Source: Polytrichum commune (Eukaryota > Streptophyta > Polytrichopsida > Polytrichales > Polytrichaceae). From it: a DNA stretch of 64,000 nucleotides. The notes beneath the pieces were generated by a model. That model did not search any database. It was not told where the DNA came from and saw only the letters and a list, made by a program, of their open reading frames with translations. Positions 35,193 to 45,990 of this stretch are shown here, in pieces (position 1 is the stretch's first letter; every line of letters starts with the position of its first letter). The translations under genes and the position numbers were made by a program. The DNA is taken from the NCBI GenBank assembly GCA_950295325.1, contig OX485805.1, positions 4,588,501-4,652,500 on the forward strand, read 5' to 3'.

Positions 35193-35693
35193 GGGCCACT
35201 TTACACACGAGACTAAGAGCCCGTGACCATTACACTTCAAGCACTCTCATTGGTGGAAAAGGCAGAGCCGGTCCAAGTTCGCTTCACAATACGCTTGAGG
35301 GGCCAACGGAGTATGTGAATGCAAGATGGATGTAAAGTCTACATGAATCCCTACATGGCATCCAATGAATCACGTTTCGTGGTCACTCGGGCTATTTTCA
35401 AAAACCACCTCGTGGAGGTAGGCCCAACACAAAACCAGGAGACCATGGCACTCCAAACACTCACAACCATTGATTTTATTCTATTTTCTCACATGTAAGG
35501 ACCCGCATGAATAGAAATTCATTGAAATAGCATTTGGTTGAGGGCCCGGTCACATATGGCTTTCACACTACACTTGAGGGCCCGTGACCACACGACATGA
35601 TTTTGGAGGTGTGTGGGGACGGCCTTTGGACACTTTCTTTTGGGCTCTCACAATCTCGTGGTCACGGCTCTTGGCTCGTGTGTGAAGTGGCCC
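35193..35693. mobile_element. Harbinger-like nonautonomous element, copy 1 (501 bp)
   Basis: The termini are GGGCCACTTTACACACGAG and its inverse CTCGTGTGTGAAGTGGCCC. A TAA triplet flanks both sides (35,190-192 and 35,694-696). Three-base TWA duplications with GGG-type ends are typical of PIF/Harbinger. It is homologous over its length to copies at 37,158-37,606 (inverted) and 52,329-52,831. There is no transposase. Confidence 0.8.
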
Positions 35694-35864
35694 TAAGATG
35701 ACTTGGATCCAAGTTAGACCCACATAGATATCTTCATCTCATGCCGAGGGAAATTACAAAGAAACCGTGAAGGTCCCAGCCTTGGTAAGGAACTTGGTCA
35801 GCACCACAAGGACCTCCCTCGCATCCACCCAAACCGATATTTTAAGCCACTAATGATCATGTTC

Positions 35865-35886
35865 AATAGTAGTAGTAGTAGTAGTA
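35865..35886. repeat. (AGT)n microsatellite
   Basis: Short run of AGT/GTA trinucleotides. Confidence 0.85.
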
Positions 35887-35978
35887 ACTGTAGAGAGCAT
35901 TCTTGTATAGTATCAGTATTAAACAATCTCAGTTATTATATGATCTTGTTTGATTTACTGATACAATGAGAATTCCTG

Positions 35979-36969
35979 TAGTAGGGCACCGTTTATGGTG
36001 TTTTAGTGTCACGTGTGTGATAGTGTCATTTACCGCGTTTTGAGGCGCATGCTAGGTTACACTGATGATCAACAATTTCATCATTTTAGTGTCGTCTCAT
36101 GACACTTGGGCATTCAAGTATGCATACTAGTATCATGGCATGAGGTTGTTCAATGATCTTATGAGGTGTACGGTAAAAAAAAATTCTAAAACGGTGAAAG
36201 ACCACTGCTGGTGCACTAGACTAGACGTAGAATGATTCTTGTGTGGACCCAATTTGGCTAAGTGTAAAAGCGGTGGCCTAGAAAGGATGCGATGTTGTGT
36301 GGTATGCAATGATTGGCTGGATAAGTTTTGGGTGCCATTGAGTTAACCGGTTTGTATGTATTCGTATGTAAAGTGGGATAATTTGATGCTTAAATTTAGG
36401 GAGGCTCTAGTGTACAAATAGGGGGTTTGACTTACTCGCTTCTTTAAGAAAACGTGACTAATTATTTACAAGGAATAAAATCACGAGACAACTTGCATTC
36501 CTCATAATTTCCTCTTTTTCCATCTCTGAAAAATATTGCACAAAATTTCGAGCCATTCGTTCTAGTCGAATCAACTTATTTTCACCTTTTTATGTATATC
36601 TACGTTATGCCTATGTTACACAATGGTCTAAAAGTTGACTGAAGTGTGCTCAAGTAGACACCTTACATTAGTGTGCTCGAGAATATCTTCCTCTTGCATA
36701 CTAAAATGTAAACGCATGACACTTGGCATTAAAATACTCCATAATATTCTCCCCTTACATACTTAAAAAACAAAACTACCATCTCAAGTACTCCAATGTG
36801 CTACGCTAAATGTCATAGTCTAAATGCCTTTTCACTCAAAATTGTTACTTATGTTCACAAATAGTATCATGTCACTATTAGCAGACATGACACTTTGAGA
36901 CCAATAGGCATCTAGTTTAGACCCTCCACAAATAGTGTAGGTGACACTAAATACCATAAATGGTGTACT
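35979..36969. mobile_element. CACTACACC-type nonautonomous element, about 1.0 kb
   Basis: The left end is GTAGTAGGGCACCGTTTATGG and the right end is CCATAAATGGTGTAC, the inverse of the CACTACACCATTTATGG terminus seen in two relatives (39,347-40,587 and 41,253-42,864). Subterminal blocks are shared with those relatives (TTTAGTGTCA, CTAGGTTACACTGATGATCA, GCATCTAGTTTAG). Both ends are slightly degenerate, so the boundaries are good to a few bases. No coding capacity is seen. Confidence 0.55.
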
Positions 36970-37157
36970 TAGGCCCTTACTGTACAAAGTATTCTATATA
37001 AGTACTTACAGATGCAGTGTAACTTTGAACTAATTAACTGGTTTTGCCATATTTGTGAGAAGTGCAACTTATATAGGCTACATTTTGTTGCAGTTTGTAT
37101 GCAAGCGAGATTCAAGCTCTGGATCCACCATTGGCCCCATGCTATTTGAGACCAACA

Positions 37158-37606
37158 TCACACACGAGCCAAGAGCCGTGACCATGAAATTGTGAGAGCC
37201 CAAAAGAAAGTGTCCAAAGGCCGTCTCAAGTCACCTCCCAAGTCATGTAGTGTGGTCACGGACCCTCAAGTGTAGTGTGAAGTCATATGTGACCAGGCCC
37301 TCAACCAAATGCTATTTCAATGAACTTCTATTCATGCGGGTCCTCACACGTGAGAAAATAGAATAAACCAACGGTTGTGAGCGTTCGGAGTGCCTGGTCT
37401 CCCGGTTTTGTGTTGGGCCTACCTCCAAGAGGCGGTTTTTGAAAATAGTCCAAGTGACCATGAAACGTGATCCATTCAATGCCATGTAGGAATCCATGTA
37501 TACTTTACATCCATCTTGCATTCGCATACTCCGTTGGTCCCTCAAGCGTAGTGTGAAGCGAACTTGGACCGGCTCCGCCCTTTCCACCAATTAGAGTGCT
37601 CGTAAT
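37158..37606. mobile_element. Harbinger-like nonautonomous element, copy 2, inverted and truncated
   Basis: This is the reverse complement of the family at 35,193-35,693 (for example CACACGAGCCAAGAGCCGTG at the left, and CTTGGACCGGCTCCGCC near the right). Both terminal GGGCC blocks are missing, so it is a truncated copy. The 92-codon open frame inside it (37,312-37,590 minus) is shared transposon sequence, not a gene. It is inverted relative to copy 1, about 1.5 kb away. Confidence 0.8.
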
Positions 37607-37775
37607 GTTCTTCACGGAACCCAAAATTGTTGAGTGAACCCAAATAATAAATAACATAGTGTTGTATGCGAATGTAATCTCCAAGAAGAGTAGGTCCCGT
37701 TTAATGTGACAAGTTAGGCTAACGAAACCGTGATAGGAAAGTGACCAAAGTGACGTTGTTAAAGAATATTAGGTC

Positions 37776-38030
37776 ATGATTTGGAATTACACAACACTTT
37801 GTTGGAATAAACTATGTTTGGTGAAGGCATCCGTGAATTCTTTGCCAAATTGGAGGAAAAATTTGCCACTTTCGTTGTGGAGTCCCACTCTAGACCATTT
37901 GGATCGAGAGGAATATGCTAGCTCCCAATCAAGCACAATGGCATGTAAACAAGGTCCAAGTACTTTCATTTTAGATGAATGCATCGTCTATGAAACGATT
38001 GCTTGGGAGAGAGTGCACAACACATTCTCA
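37776..38030 (+). other. Unrecognised decayed coding-like segment
   Basis: An open frame reads CLVKASVNSLPNW...TLDHLDREEYASSQ. A similar segment (GACCTTTAGACTATTTGGATTGAGAG) recurs near 29,245. I read it as a remnant of a repeated element, possibly retroelement-derived. The family is not identified. Confidence 0.25.
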
Positions 38031-38033
38031 CTA

Positions 38034-38371
38034 CACTAAATAGGTAGATTAGTGTTAGAAACACTAATAGTCGACGAAAACGCTAAATATAAATTGTCTC
38101 TATAGTGTTAGAACACTAAATGTCAACTCTAACACTATTTGTACCAAGTAGTAACTTTAAATATTTACATGAGCGCATTTAGTGTTAGATGATATTTTGT
38201 AAATCTTGGAATGAAGAATTGAAGGAAGAAGAATATGAGAACCTCGTAAAAGGTATAATTTTTTCAAACTCTATTCAAACACTAATTGTAATATCAGTTG
38301 AAAATTACTGTTTTAGGTAACTATTGCATCTAACACTAATCTTCATCTAACACTAATCTACCTATTTAGTG
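38034..38371. mobile_element. CTACACTA-ended MITE, 338 bp, perfect 25-bp TIRs
   Basis: The left end CACTAAATAGGTAGATTAG continues to GTGTTAG, and the right end is its exact reverse complement over 25 bases. TA borders both ends (38,032-033 and 38,372-373). The internal TAGTGTTAGAACACTAA is itself palindromic. The perfect ends suggest a younger insertion than its relatives. Confidence 0.75.
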
Positions 38372-39739
38372 TAGCCCTTTTCGTGAAGAGGCTTTGCTCA
38401 AACATTTTGACCAATCATGGGGAATGAGGGGTTCTTTGTCACAAGGGATAATCTAACAATTAGGTTGAAACTCAAAGGTTATGCATGACTAGTGTTTTGG
38501 TCTCTTAGTGTTTCTTGGTGGTTGTTATCGATTGGTGGAGTGTAGTGTATCGGTGATCGATTCCTTTTAGTACATGGCAATGTGGTAAGCTTGAGAGGGT
38601 CTATCTACCTTACAAGTGGACTCATATGTGGGTTTTTTTAATGTCACTTTGGCGTTGGTTGTTTGGCATTCCATCCTAATTTTATTGTTTAACATATTTA
38701 GTTGCAATACTGGAATATTCTTCTCTTAAACCGTATATGTTACATTGATAAGCTAAAGAGCGTTTGCACAAAAATATATAAACTTCCAAGAGACTTACAT
38801 AAAAGCATAAATGTTATCTCATAAGGACTCCAATATGAGACATGGGCACTAAAAGTGAAGAAACAACAAAAGATTCTAATTGGTAGTTAGTTCCTTCAAC
38901 CATGTGGATCATAGAAAGGGAGTGCCACTCGCATGTGTACATGGGTTGACATGTCCAAATAATTACATGTAGCAAGTAAGAAAAATAACATGACACCAAT
39001 GAATCAAATTTCGAAAAGGACCTAAAAATACTCGGTAGCATGTTATGCGGATGTCAAGAAATTACAATAGATTCTTGCATGCTAATAGAGTTAATGGGAA
39101 AGACTCAAAGTGGGGAGCAAGAGGACAACCCAATCCTCAATTTCGATGCCACCTAGGTTCGTTGGATACCGTGTCAAGTGCCATTAACAAATTGGGGGTA
39201 TACATGTTTGAGAGTTATTTTTGGTGCTCAAAACTTTGGCATCGTGCACTAGTAGAAACGTGGTAGTTTCATGACATAATGGCGCCAACTTGTGTCGTTC
39301 TAGTTACTTCATGTTAGACTGTCACGTCATGAAATTATCATATATCTACTATACCGTTTATGGTATTTAGTGTCATGTACATTGTTTGCGAAGGGCCTAA
39401 ACTAGATGCCTAGAGGTTTTAAAATGCCACAACTTGTTGATTACGAATATGATTCCTTTCGTCAACACAAGTAACTTCTTTAAGTGAAAATATGTAAATT
39501 ATGACATTTAGAGTAGCACATTGGGATGCATTAAATGATAGTCTTGTGTTTTAATATGCAAGGGGAAGATATTTCTTAGCATACTAATGGCAAGTGCCAT
39601 GTGTTTACATTCTAGTATGCAAGAGGAAGGGGAGGGGGAATCCTTCGTATATGATAAAGTTTTTCACGCTGATCCTATCAAGGGTCAGCGTTTCTTCTCT
39701 CTCTCTCTGCAAGAGGAAGATATCCTTGGGCACAATGCC

Positions 39740-39965
39740 CGGGAAGTTTTTGGGCATAGTCAGTCAAGATTCGAGTGATTCTAAATCCAACCGGTTACAT
39801 GTCGACATCTTCCGGTTTTGCTTTATTCATTTGAGGTATATTCCACAGATTCCTTTAAAACGATCGACAATTCTCGTGAAGTCTCGAACTTCAACTGCTT
39901 ATTTCTCAAACTCAACCGGTTCATCTGTAACTAACCGACAACTCTCCCCGGACAATGCTTGGGCA
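39740..39965 (+). repeat. Inverted repeat partner of 40,905-41,130
   Basis: The block GGGAAGTTTTTGGGCATAGT ... GGTTACATGTCGACATCTTC ... CAAACTCAACCGGTTCATCT occurs in reverse complement at 40,905-41,130 (AGATGAACCGATTGAGTTTG ... GAAGATGTCAACATGTAACC ... ACTATGTCCAAAAACTTCCC). The arms are about 220 bp, clearly diverged, and about 0.9 kb apart. Confidence 0.7.
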
Positions 39966-39971
39966 TACTAA

Positions 39972-40354
39972 GGTAGGGGTGGCAATTTCCGTGCGGGTCC
40001 TAAAGTCGACCCCTATGTCGGAAGCACCTTTTTAGGTGCTTTTACCTGGGTTTACAAAAGCACCTATCAAGGTGCTTTTACCGTTCATAGCGCTGCCATC
40101 ATTTCATTGGCTGCCAGCAGTCGGTTTTAGAAATCCACCCAGTGGATATACCATGTACCCTATGTGCGAGTGTTGGTCACTCTACAAGGTTTCCTTTAAA
40201 AATTTGTAGGAAATCATAAACATGTCGGAAATTTTTGATTTTTTCATAGTTGCTCTTGCACCAGCTTTGCGGAGCGCTCAAAATTTATAAAAAAATAGTT
40301 TTAGCATCCCAACTAGGCACATCTAAAATTTGGACGGAAATAGCCACCCCTACC
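39972..40354. mobile_element. Nested TIR element, 383 bp
   Basis: The left end is GGTAGGGGTGGCAATTTCCG and the right end (reverse complement) is GGTAGGGGTGGCTATTTCCG, a 20-bp inverted repeat with one mismatch. Flanks are TAA on the left and TTAA on the right. Internally AAAAGCACCT..AGGTGCTTTT forms further palindromes. No coding capacity. The superfamily is not fixed. Confidence 0.7.
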
Positions 40355-40904
40355 TTAATAGCAAGTGTCATTTGTGTACAATTTAATCAACTTGTGATCC
40401 AACGTGTAACATGGACATGCACTAATTACCACTATTGAACATGCTCATGCCAAGATATGAGTACTAACGCACTTTAATGCCAAATGTCACGAGGTGACAA
40501 TAATGATGAAATTGTTAATCATCAATGTGACCTAGCATACGCCTCAAAATAGGGTATGTGACACTAAATACCATAAATGGTGTAGTGATGTTTGCACAAA
40601 TGACCACCTTCACGAGCTGCAAGACTGCACTCACTATCATGTTGGGTCCACCCACCGCTAAGTTATACGAGGGTTAGACATACGATGAAGACATGATAGC
40701 TTCTTTGTCACTACAAATATAAAGGAAGGAGAGCTTTGCATTTTATTTTTTCCCAATCGAAGGTTTGGGGGTCTATTGCTGCCCACTTTGTCCCTACACT
40801 TTCCATTTTAACTCCAATGGAACACTAAAGGGGTCGTTTACACTAGCCTTGGTCGTTGTGGTAGTGGTTTACGTTCTTTGGTTCTATTTCCATGGAAAAC
40901 ATTG

Positions 40905-41130
40905 CTCGGGGAGAACCAACGGTTAGTTCCAGATGAACCGATTGAGTTTGAGAAATAACCGGTTGAAGTTCAAGATTTCAGGAGTATTACCGATCATTTT
41001 AGAATAATTTATAGAATATACCTCAAATGAATAAAGCAAAACTAGAAGATGTCAACATGTAACCGGTTATATTTAGGCACTTTAGGATCTTGACCGACTA
41101 TGTCCAAAAACTTCCCAGGCACTAATGGAA
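40905..41130 (-). repeat. Inverted repeat partner of 39,740-39,965
   Basis: This is the reverse-complement counterpart of the block described at 39,740. The pair could fold, or could be the two sides of a composite element interrupted by later insertions. Confidence 0.7.
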
Positions 41131-41145
41131 AGGCATGATAAATGT

Positions 41146-41173
41146 TGACCACAACCACAACCACAACCACACA
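41146..41173. repeat. (CCACAA)n microsatellite
   Basis: A short CCACAA array. A second similar one lies at about 43,026-43,050. Confidence 0.85.
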
Positions 41174-41252
41174 CCCCTTATCCCATCAACCCCCCTACTT
41201 TGCGTGCTAAACCACACTTGGAATACAGTAGTTGTTCTTGTTCATGTGGCAC

Positions 41253-42864
41253 CACTACACCATTTATGGTATTTAGTGTTGTGCACATTATTGGCAAACA
41301 ACCTAAACTAGATGCACAAAGGTCTCAAAGTGTCATGTCTACTAACTGTCAACATGGTTATATTCATCAACATAAGTAACTTTTTGAAGTGAATTTATTT
41401 GATGGTTTGACATTTAGCGTAGCACATTGGGATACGTGAAGTGGTAGTTTTCCATTTTAACTTGCAAGAGGAAGATAGAATTGAGCATGCATGGCAACTT
41501 GTGTCGTGTGTTTACATTTTAGTATGCAAGAGGAAGATATTCTTGAGCAAACCGTACTTCAAGGACTACAAGTCCGGCACTAATAAGATGAATTATTATT
41601 ATAAGTGTGCGCCAAGGAGGTCCGGCACCTAGGTGGCAAATTCTTACTTTTCGGCACCTATACATATATTCTATTATTTAGAATTAGGCAATCATTCCCT
41701 TCTTATGACCATACGTACTTATAGATTCTAAAGCTCTAAGTCCTAGTTAAATATGCTATTTAGTGTCATATTGTATTTTATGTCACTTTGCCAACTTTTT
41801 GGATGACACTTCTTATGAGTAAGTAAACAAATATTGTCATGGATGCTGGATGAGTTCATCCATTATCCAAAACCCTACCTTCTCTTCTCATCACCTTGTG
41901 ATGAAATATTGTCAAGGATGATTGAAATTTGGATGAAAAATCATTAGGTAAGTGATAGTAATTGCAACACTATAAATCTATACCCCCCCAAATAATAATA
42001 ATAATAATAAAATACAAGGAATGACAAATATTGTTGGCTTAACATTAGTGTTGGTGTCACTATACCACTGTTTACAATCAGTGTTGAGCAAGAACATTAG
42101 AATTGGTGACACTAAATATCATGTTTAGTGTAGTTGGCAAGTCACATACATGCCAAACACCAAATAAACCCAAAAGATGATCATATCAAGGTCAACCACT
42201 AACATGGGCAAATCAAGAATTTCTAAGAACTTGGCATCTCTAAAAAAAGAAAAAAGAAAATAATGTCATATTACTTACTTTCAATTTACTTTGTGCCAAA
42301 AATCTTTAGTAGCCATTTCCTTAAAGAAGATCATCACACAAGGTCAAGTTGCCTTTGGTAGGCCACCTATAACGAAGTTCAGTATTTTTTGGGACTTTGG
42401 TGGAGGAGAATCTAATTTGGGGGAAGAAGAAAGGAAAAATAAGGAATAAGAAACATATTTACTTAAATATGGGATGCATCAATGTGTTCAAAATTTAGGC
42501 ACTTTGATTTGTAATTAGTTGGAAAATTAGGAATTTTTTTGGTACTGAGATAAAGATATTAGGCAATAGCCCAAATATTGATTTTTTGTTGGTCATACCC
42601 TTGAAGTAGGGTGTTAATGTCAAGTGTAATTTATGTACACTTTCAGTCAACTCGTAGACCATTTTGTAGCATATGCATACACCTCATAACATTGTTGAAC
42701 ATACTCATGCCAAGATACAAGTAAGCACATGTGAATGCCTAGTGTCATGAGGTGACAATAGTTGTAAAGTTGTTGATCATTAGTGTAACCTAACATACGC
42801 CTCATAATAGGGTACAAGTGACACTATTACACATGTGCCACTAAATACCATAAACAATGTAGAG
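41253..42864. mobile_element. CACTACACC-type nonautonomous element, about 1.6 kb, with nested MITE
   Basis: The left end CACTACACCATTTATGG continues with TATTTAGTG. The right end is CACTAAATACCATAAACAATGTAGAG, slightly degenerate. It shares subterminal sequence with the elements at 35,979 and 39,347. A CTACACTA-family MITE is nested at about 41,747-42,130. No transposase is seen. Confidence 0.6.
41747..42130. mobile_element. CTACACTA-ended MITE, about 384 bp (nested)
   Basis: The left end TTAAATATGCTATTTAGTG has lost its first bases. The right end CACTAAATATCATGTTTAGTG is followed by TAG. Over its length it is the reverse complement of the MITE at 55,529-55,897 (shared GGAATGACAAATA.TGTTGG and GTTGAGCAAGA.CATTAGAATT). 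(AAT)n at 41,991-42,010 lies inside. Confidence 0.7.
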
Positions 42865-44989
42865 AGCTTCAAGACCAAGATCTGGAAAAAAAATTTGAGG
42901 AGACAAGCACTTTAATGCTACATATTTTCCAAAAACCAACAAGAATAATATTACTATAATTTCCTCTCAAGCCCAAAACCTACACCAATGATAGATTGTG
43001 CTTTAGAAGATTGACCTCAACATTAACCACAACCACAACCACAACCACAAGAATATGAATGAAAAAAATCATGATTGTGGTTGACATAGTGGACAACCAC
43101 AACACAACCACCTTTGTAATGTTAAACAACCCTTACCAGCAAGCCCACCAGCAATACACACCTAAATCCAACATGGAAAGAGGGAATTATCATAAACAAG
43201 CGTACCTCTCATTCATCAAACAAAGAAACCTAATACCCTAATATAGGTTTGTTGCCGATTCATCTCAAATGACCCCAAGAAGACTAATTTGGGGTCTTTG
43301 AAGCTCATTATGGTGTCAAATCAACTAAAAGAAGAAAACAACCTCTATGAAGCATAATATTTCATGGCTTTAATGTTGGATGAACGAGAGGTATGCTCGT
43401 ATACGACAATCCCTCTCTCTTTGTCTAGCAAATTTTGCATGTGGATCATTCATTAGGTTCATGCTAACAAATTCATAATCGATTGTAGATGTACATACTT
43501 AAGCATGTGTAACTTAGAATTTGAGAGAGAGGGAGTTATTGTACATGAGCTTACCCCTCATCCATCCAACATAAAAATGTGCCCCCACCCTCCCCTTTAA
43601 GTTTGTTGCCAATTCATCTCAAATGAGGTCAAATAGATTATTGCGGGTCTTTGAAGTTGATTCCAATATCAAATAAAGTAAACCCCCATGATGAATACTA
43701 TTTCATGGCTTCTAATATGGATGAATGACATGTATGCTCATATATCATACAACCTAACCTCCATAGTATGACACTTGATTATACGACACTTTGACTATAT
43801 GACATGATTGTTGTTGACCAAAGTTTATAGTGTCAGTTTATCTCCATACTATGACCACGGCACTTGATATATGGTATTTCTTAGGTATGCTTTGTCATAT
43901 AATATAGGTAATTAATTTGCATAGTTGGTGGGACCCACATATACTTCAAGCTTACTATGTGATTAGCACTTTGGAACATGCAGGGGGGTTCTAGGGAACG
44001 TTGTTAGCATCAAGGAACATTAGGAAACATTGTCCGCATTTGGGAACCCTGTGAGCATATTTTTTCAATATATATATAATGACATTTTAGGGTTGGTTCA
44101 CCATAACATTACACAACCATGTGGGTTAGTTCCACAAGCATGAAATATGTCAATTACATTAGGTGGCCCCTCAAACAAATTGAGAATCTTCATTTACTAT
44201 TCATACATCCATGTTGAACTTGGAAATTTGGGTGGAGATATACTCCCGGAAATATGTGTAGGAATTTATGTTCATCACAAGAATATTGTATGTAATAAAC
44301 ATTGTTCATCCAAGTATTATTTCTTGAATGTACTATTAATGAAAAACTATAAGTGAAACTACTGACACTTCACAATATTCATTCTACTCAAACCGGCACT
44401 ATTCATTATTCGTACCGGCGTTAGTTTCTTCCCATGAAGGTAATGTAGTGGAGGCCCATGTTAGATGCTAAATATAACCATGCAATTTTCTGCTTTACTC
44501 AACTCTCAACACATATCCCAAGTTGCACCTCCAAATAGTGACGCCATGTAGGCATCCATGTCAAACTTGGAACTGAGAACTTGGGACACCATGTGAAGTG
44601 GTAAGTTCCAACTTATTAGTTTGTCAATGGTTCAAATTGTACGGATTAATCTCATGTGATTCAAGACTTACAACTTGGAACATGTGTGAATTGGCGCACT
44701 TCCATTAAAAATTGGCCGACTTTCTTGAAAAACTTATATCGCGATAGTACGACTAGTGTGTATGTTTGACAAATTTCATTTGATGTTCAACTTGACAAAT
44801 GTCAAGTGTCACATGACTTTTTCAAAAACAAGAATGAACGTCAATTGACATATACATTTTATTCTAAATTGTCACCTCAATTTTGGGTTACAAAATATTT
44901 TAGAAAAACTAATATTTTGAAGAATCAAAATACAATCTTGATTTGTAACAAGAAAAACTATAAATTGAGCATAAGTATCCTTCGGTCTC
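42865..44989. other. Repeat-rich intergenic DNA, no gene
   Basis: Two direct copies of a block (TTTGTTGCC.ATTCATCTCAAATGA ... GGGTCTTTGAAG ... ATTTCATGGCTT) lie at about 43,245-43,430 and 43,605-43,760, and an inverted, more diverged relative lies at about 53,815-54,010. An (ACCACA)n tract lies at 43,026-43,050. The frame at 44,147-44,356 (ATG start outside any known family) is not convincing. Confidence 0.45.
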
Positions 44990-45990
44990 ATATGTTTCTC
45001 CAAATGTTGAAGGTGGTAGCCCAATCCATTGCATCCACTTCAAGCCCACAAACAAAGACCCGCATAAGAGCATCAAGGGTCTTCAAGTTCAACCTATTGC
45101 GCAAGTGGCTTTTGATTGCATCTCGTTTGGAAAATCCTCTCTCAAATATAAATATACTTGATGGAATGAGTATAATTTTTTGCCAAAGTTACATAAATTT
45201 AGGCCAATTTGTGTGTCGTTCCAAATTGCTACCACATATGCGCCAAGCCTCAAATATTGTTTTGTTCTCACACACTCACGTTGAAGTGTTTCCATAAATT
45301 CCAAGAGTTCTCCCTTACAGATGTCATTTTCTTCTTCAATGTATTGAAACTTCAACAATATCCTTTGGAGCCACAATTCGGTATTTGTGATTCGATCATT
45401 ATCATCGCTTGGATAATTATGAGGGCTAAACATTTTGGCTGCATTAAATACTGGAAGGTTATGGGAAACGATCATTCAAAGCATGAACAACTCTTTGCAC
45501 ATAAGATGCACCCAATAATATGCATTGTTGTAGTTCATTGGGCCCATCAGTTGCCAATGCATGAATAATAGGATCTCTTGTATTGTTTTCATAACTCAAT
45601 TGAAGATTTCTTGCGAATTCCCTCAAGAATTTTCCCAAGTTCCTTCTTGTACGACCGAACATATATCCATCCCTGGATTAAAAAATGAAGTGTGAAAATG
45701 GAATAGTGATATCGATGGTTGCACTAATAGTGGTGATATCAACCATATCATACTGAAATTTGATAATCAATTTATTCAACTCTTGTAAAACATCTACAAG
45801 CAAGTTCAAGTAAAATGTAATTTAAAAGAACACACAATATCATACCAATATAGCTCTTCAACTCTGAATAATTCCAATAACGCCGGCATGCACTGTAGTG
45901 AGCGGGTCATGACAGTACCTTGAGAAAGCAACCGTATTGCATGAATTTGTAAAATCAATACACAATCTTCTTCAAATACATCCTTCAATG
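44990..45990 (-). pseudogene. hAT-type transposase C-terminal remnants
   Basis: Minus-strand segments include LKDVFEEDCVLILQIHAIRL (about 45,990-45,850), NELQQCILLGASYVQRVVHAL and DNLPVFNAAKMFSPHNYPSD. Next come WLQRILLKFQYIEEENDICK and, in a shifted frame near 45,090-45,160, ERGFSKRDAIKSHLRNRLN followed by LKTLDALMRVFV. That last segment is the pattern of the hAT-family C-terminal dimerisation region (as in ZNF862/KIAA1586-like transposases). Frameshifts and stops break it. The N-terminal zinc finger and TIRs were not found. Confidence 0.6.

Larger units (their letters stand above)
39347..40587. mobile_element. CACTACACC-type nonautonomous element, about 1.24 kb, with nested insert
   Basis: The left end TACTATACCGTTTATGG continues with TATTTAGTGTCATG. 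The right end is GACACTAAATACCATAAATG followed by GTGTAGTG. A 383-bp unrelated TIR element is nested at 39,972-40,354. The interior left part is shared with 41,253-42,864 (CCTAAACTAGATGC, AGTAGCACATTGGGAT, GCAAGAGGAAGAT). Confidence 0.65.

Noticed and set aside
37312-37590. 92-codon minus-strand frame (MVERAEPVQVRF...)
   Set aside because: It lies wholly inside a Harbinger-like nonautonomous element, and equivalent frames recur in the other copies. It is repeat sequence, not a gene.
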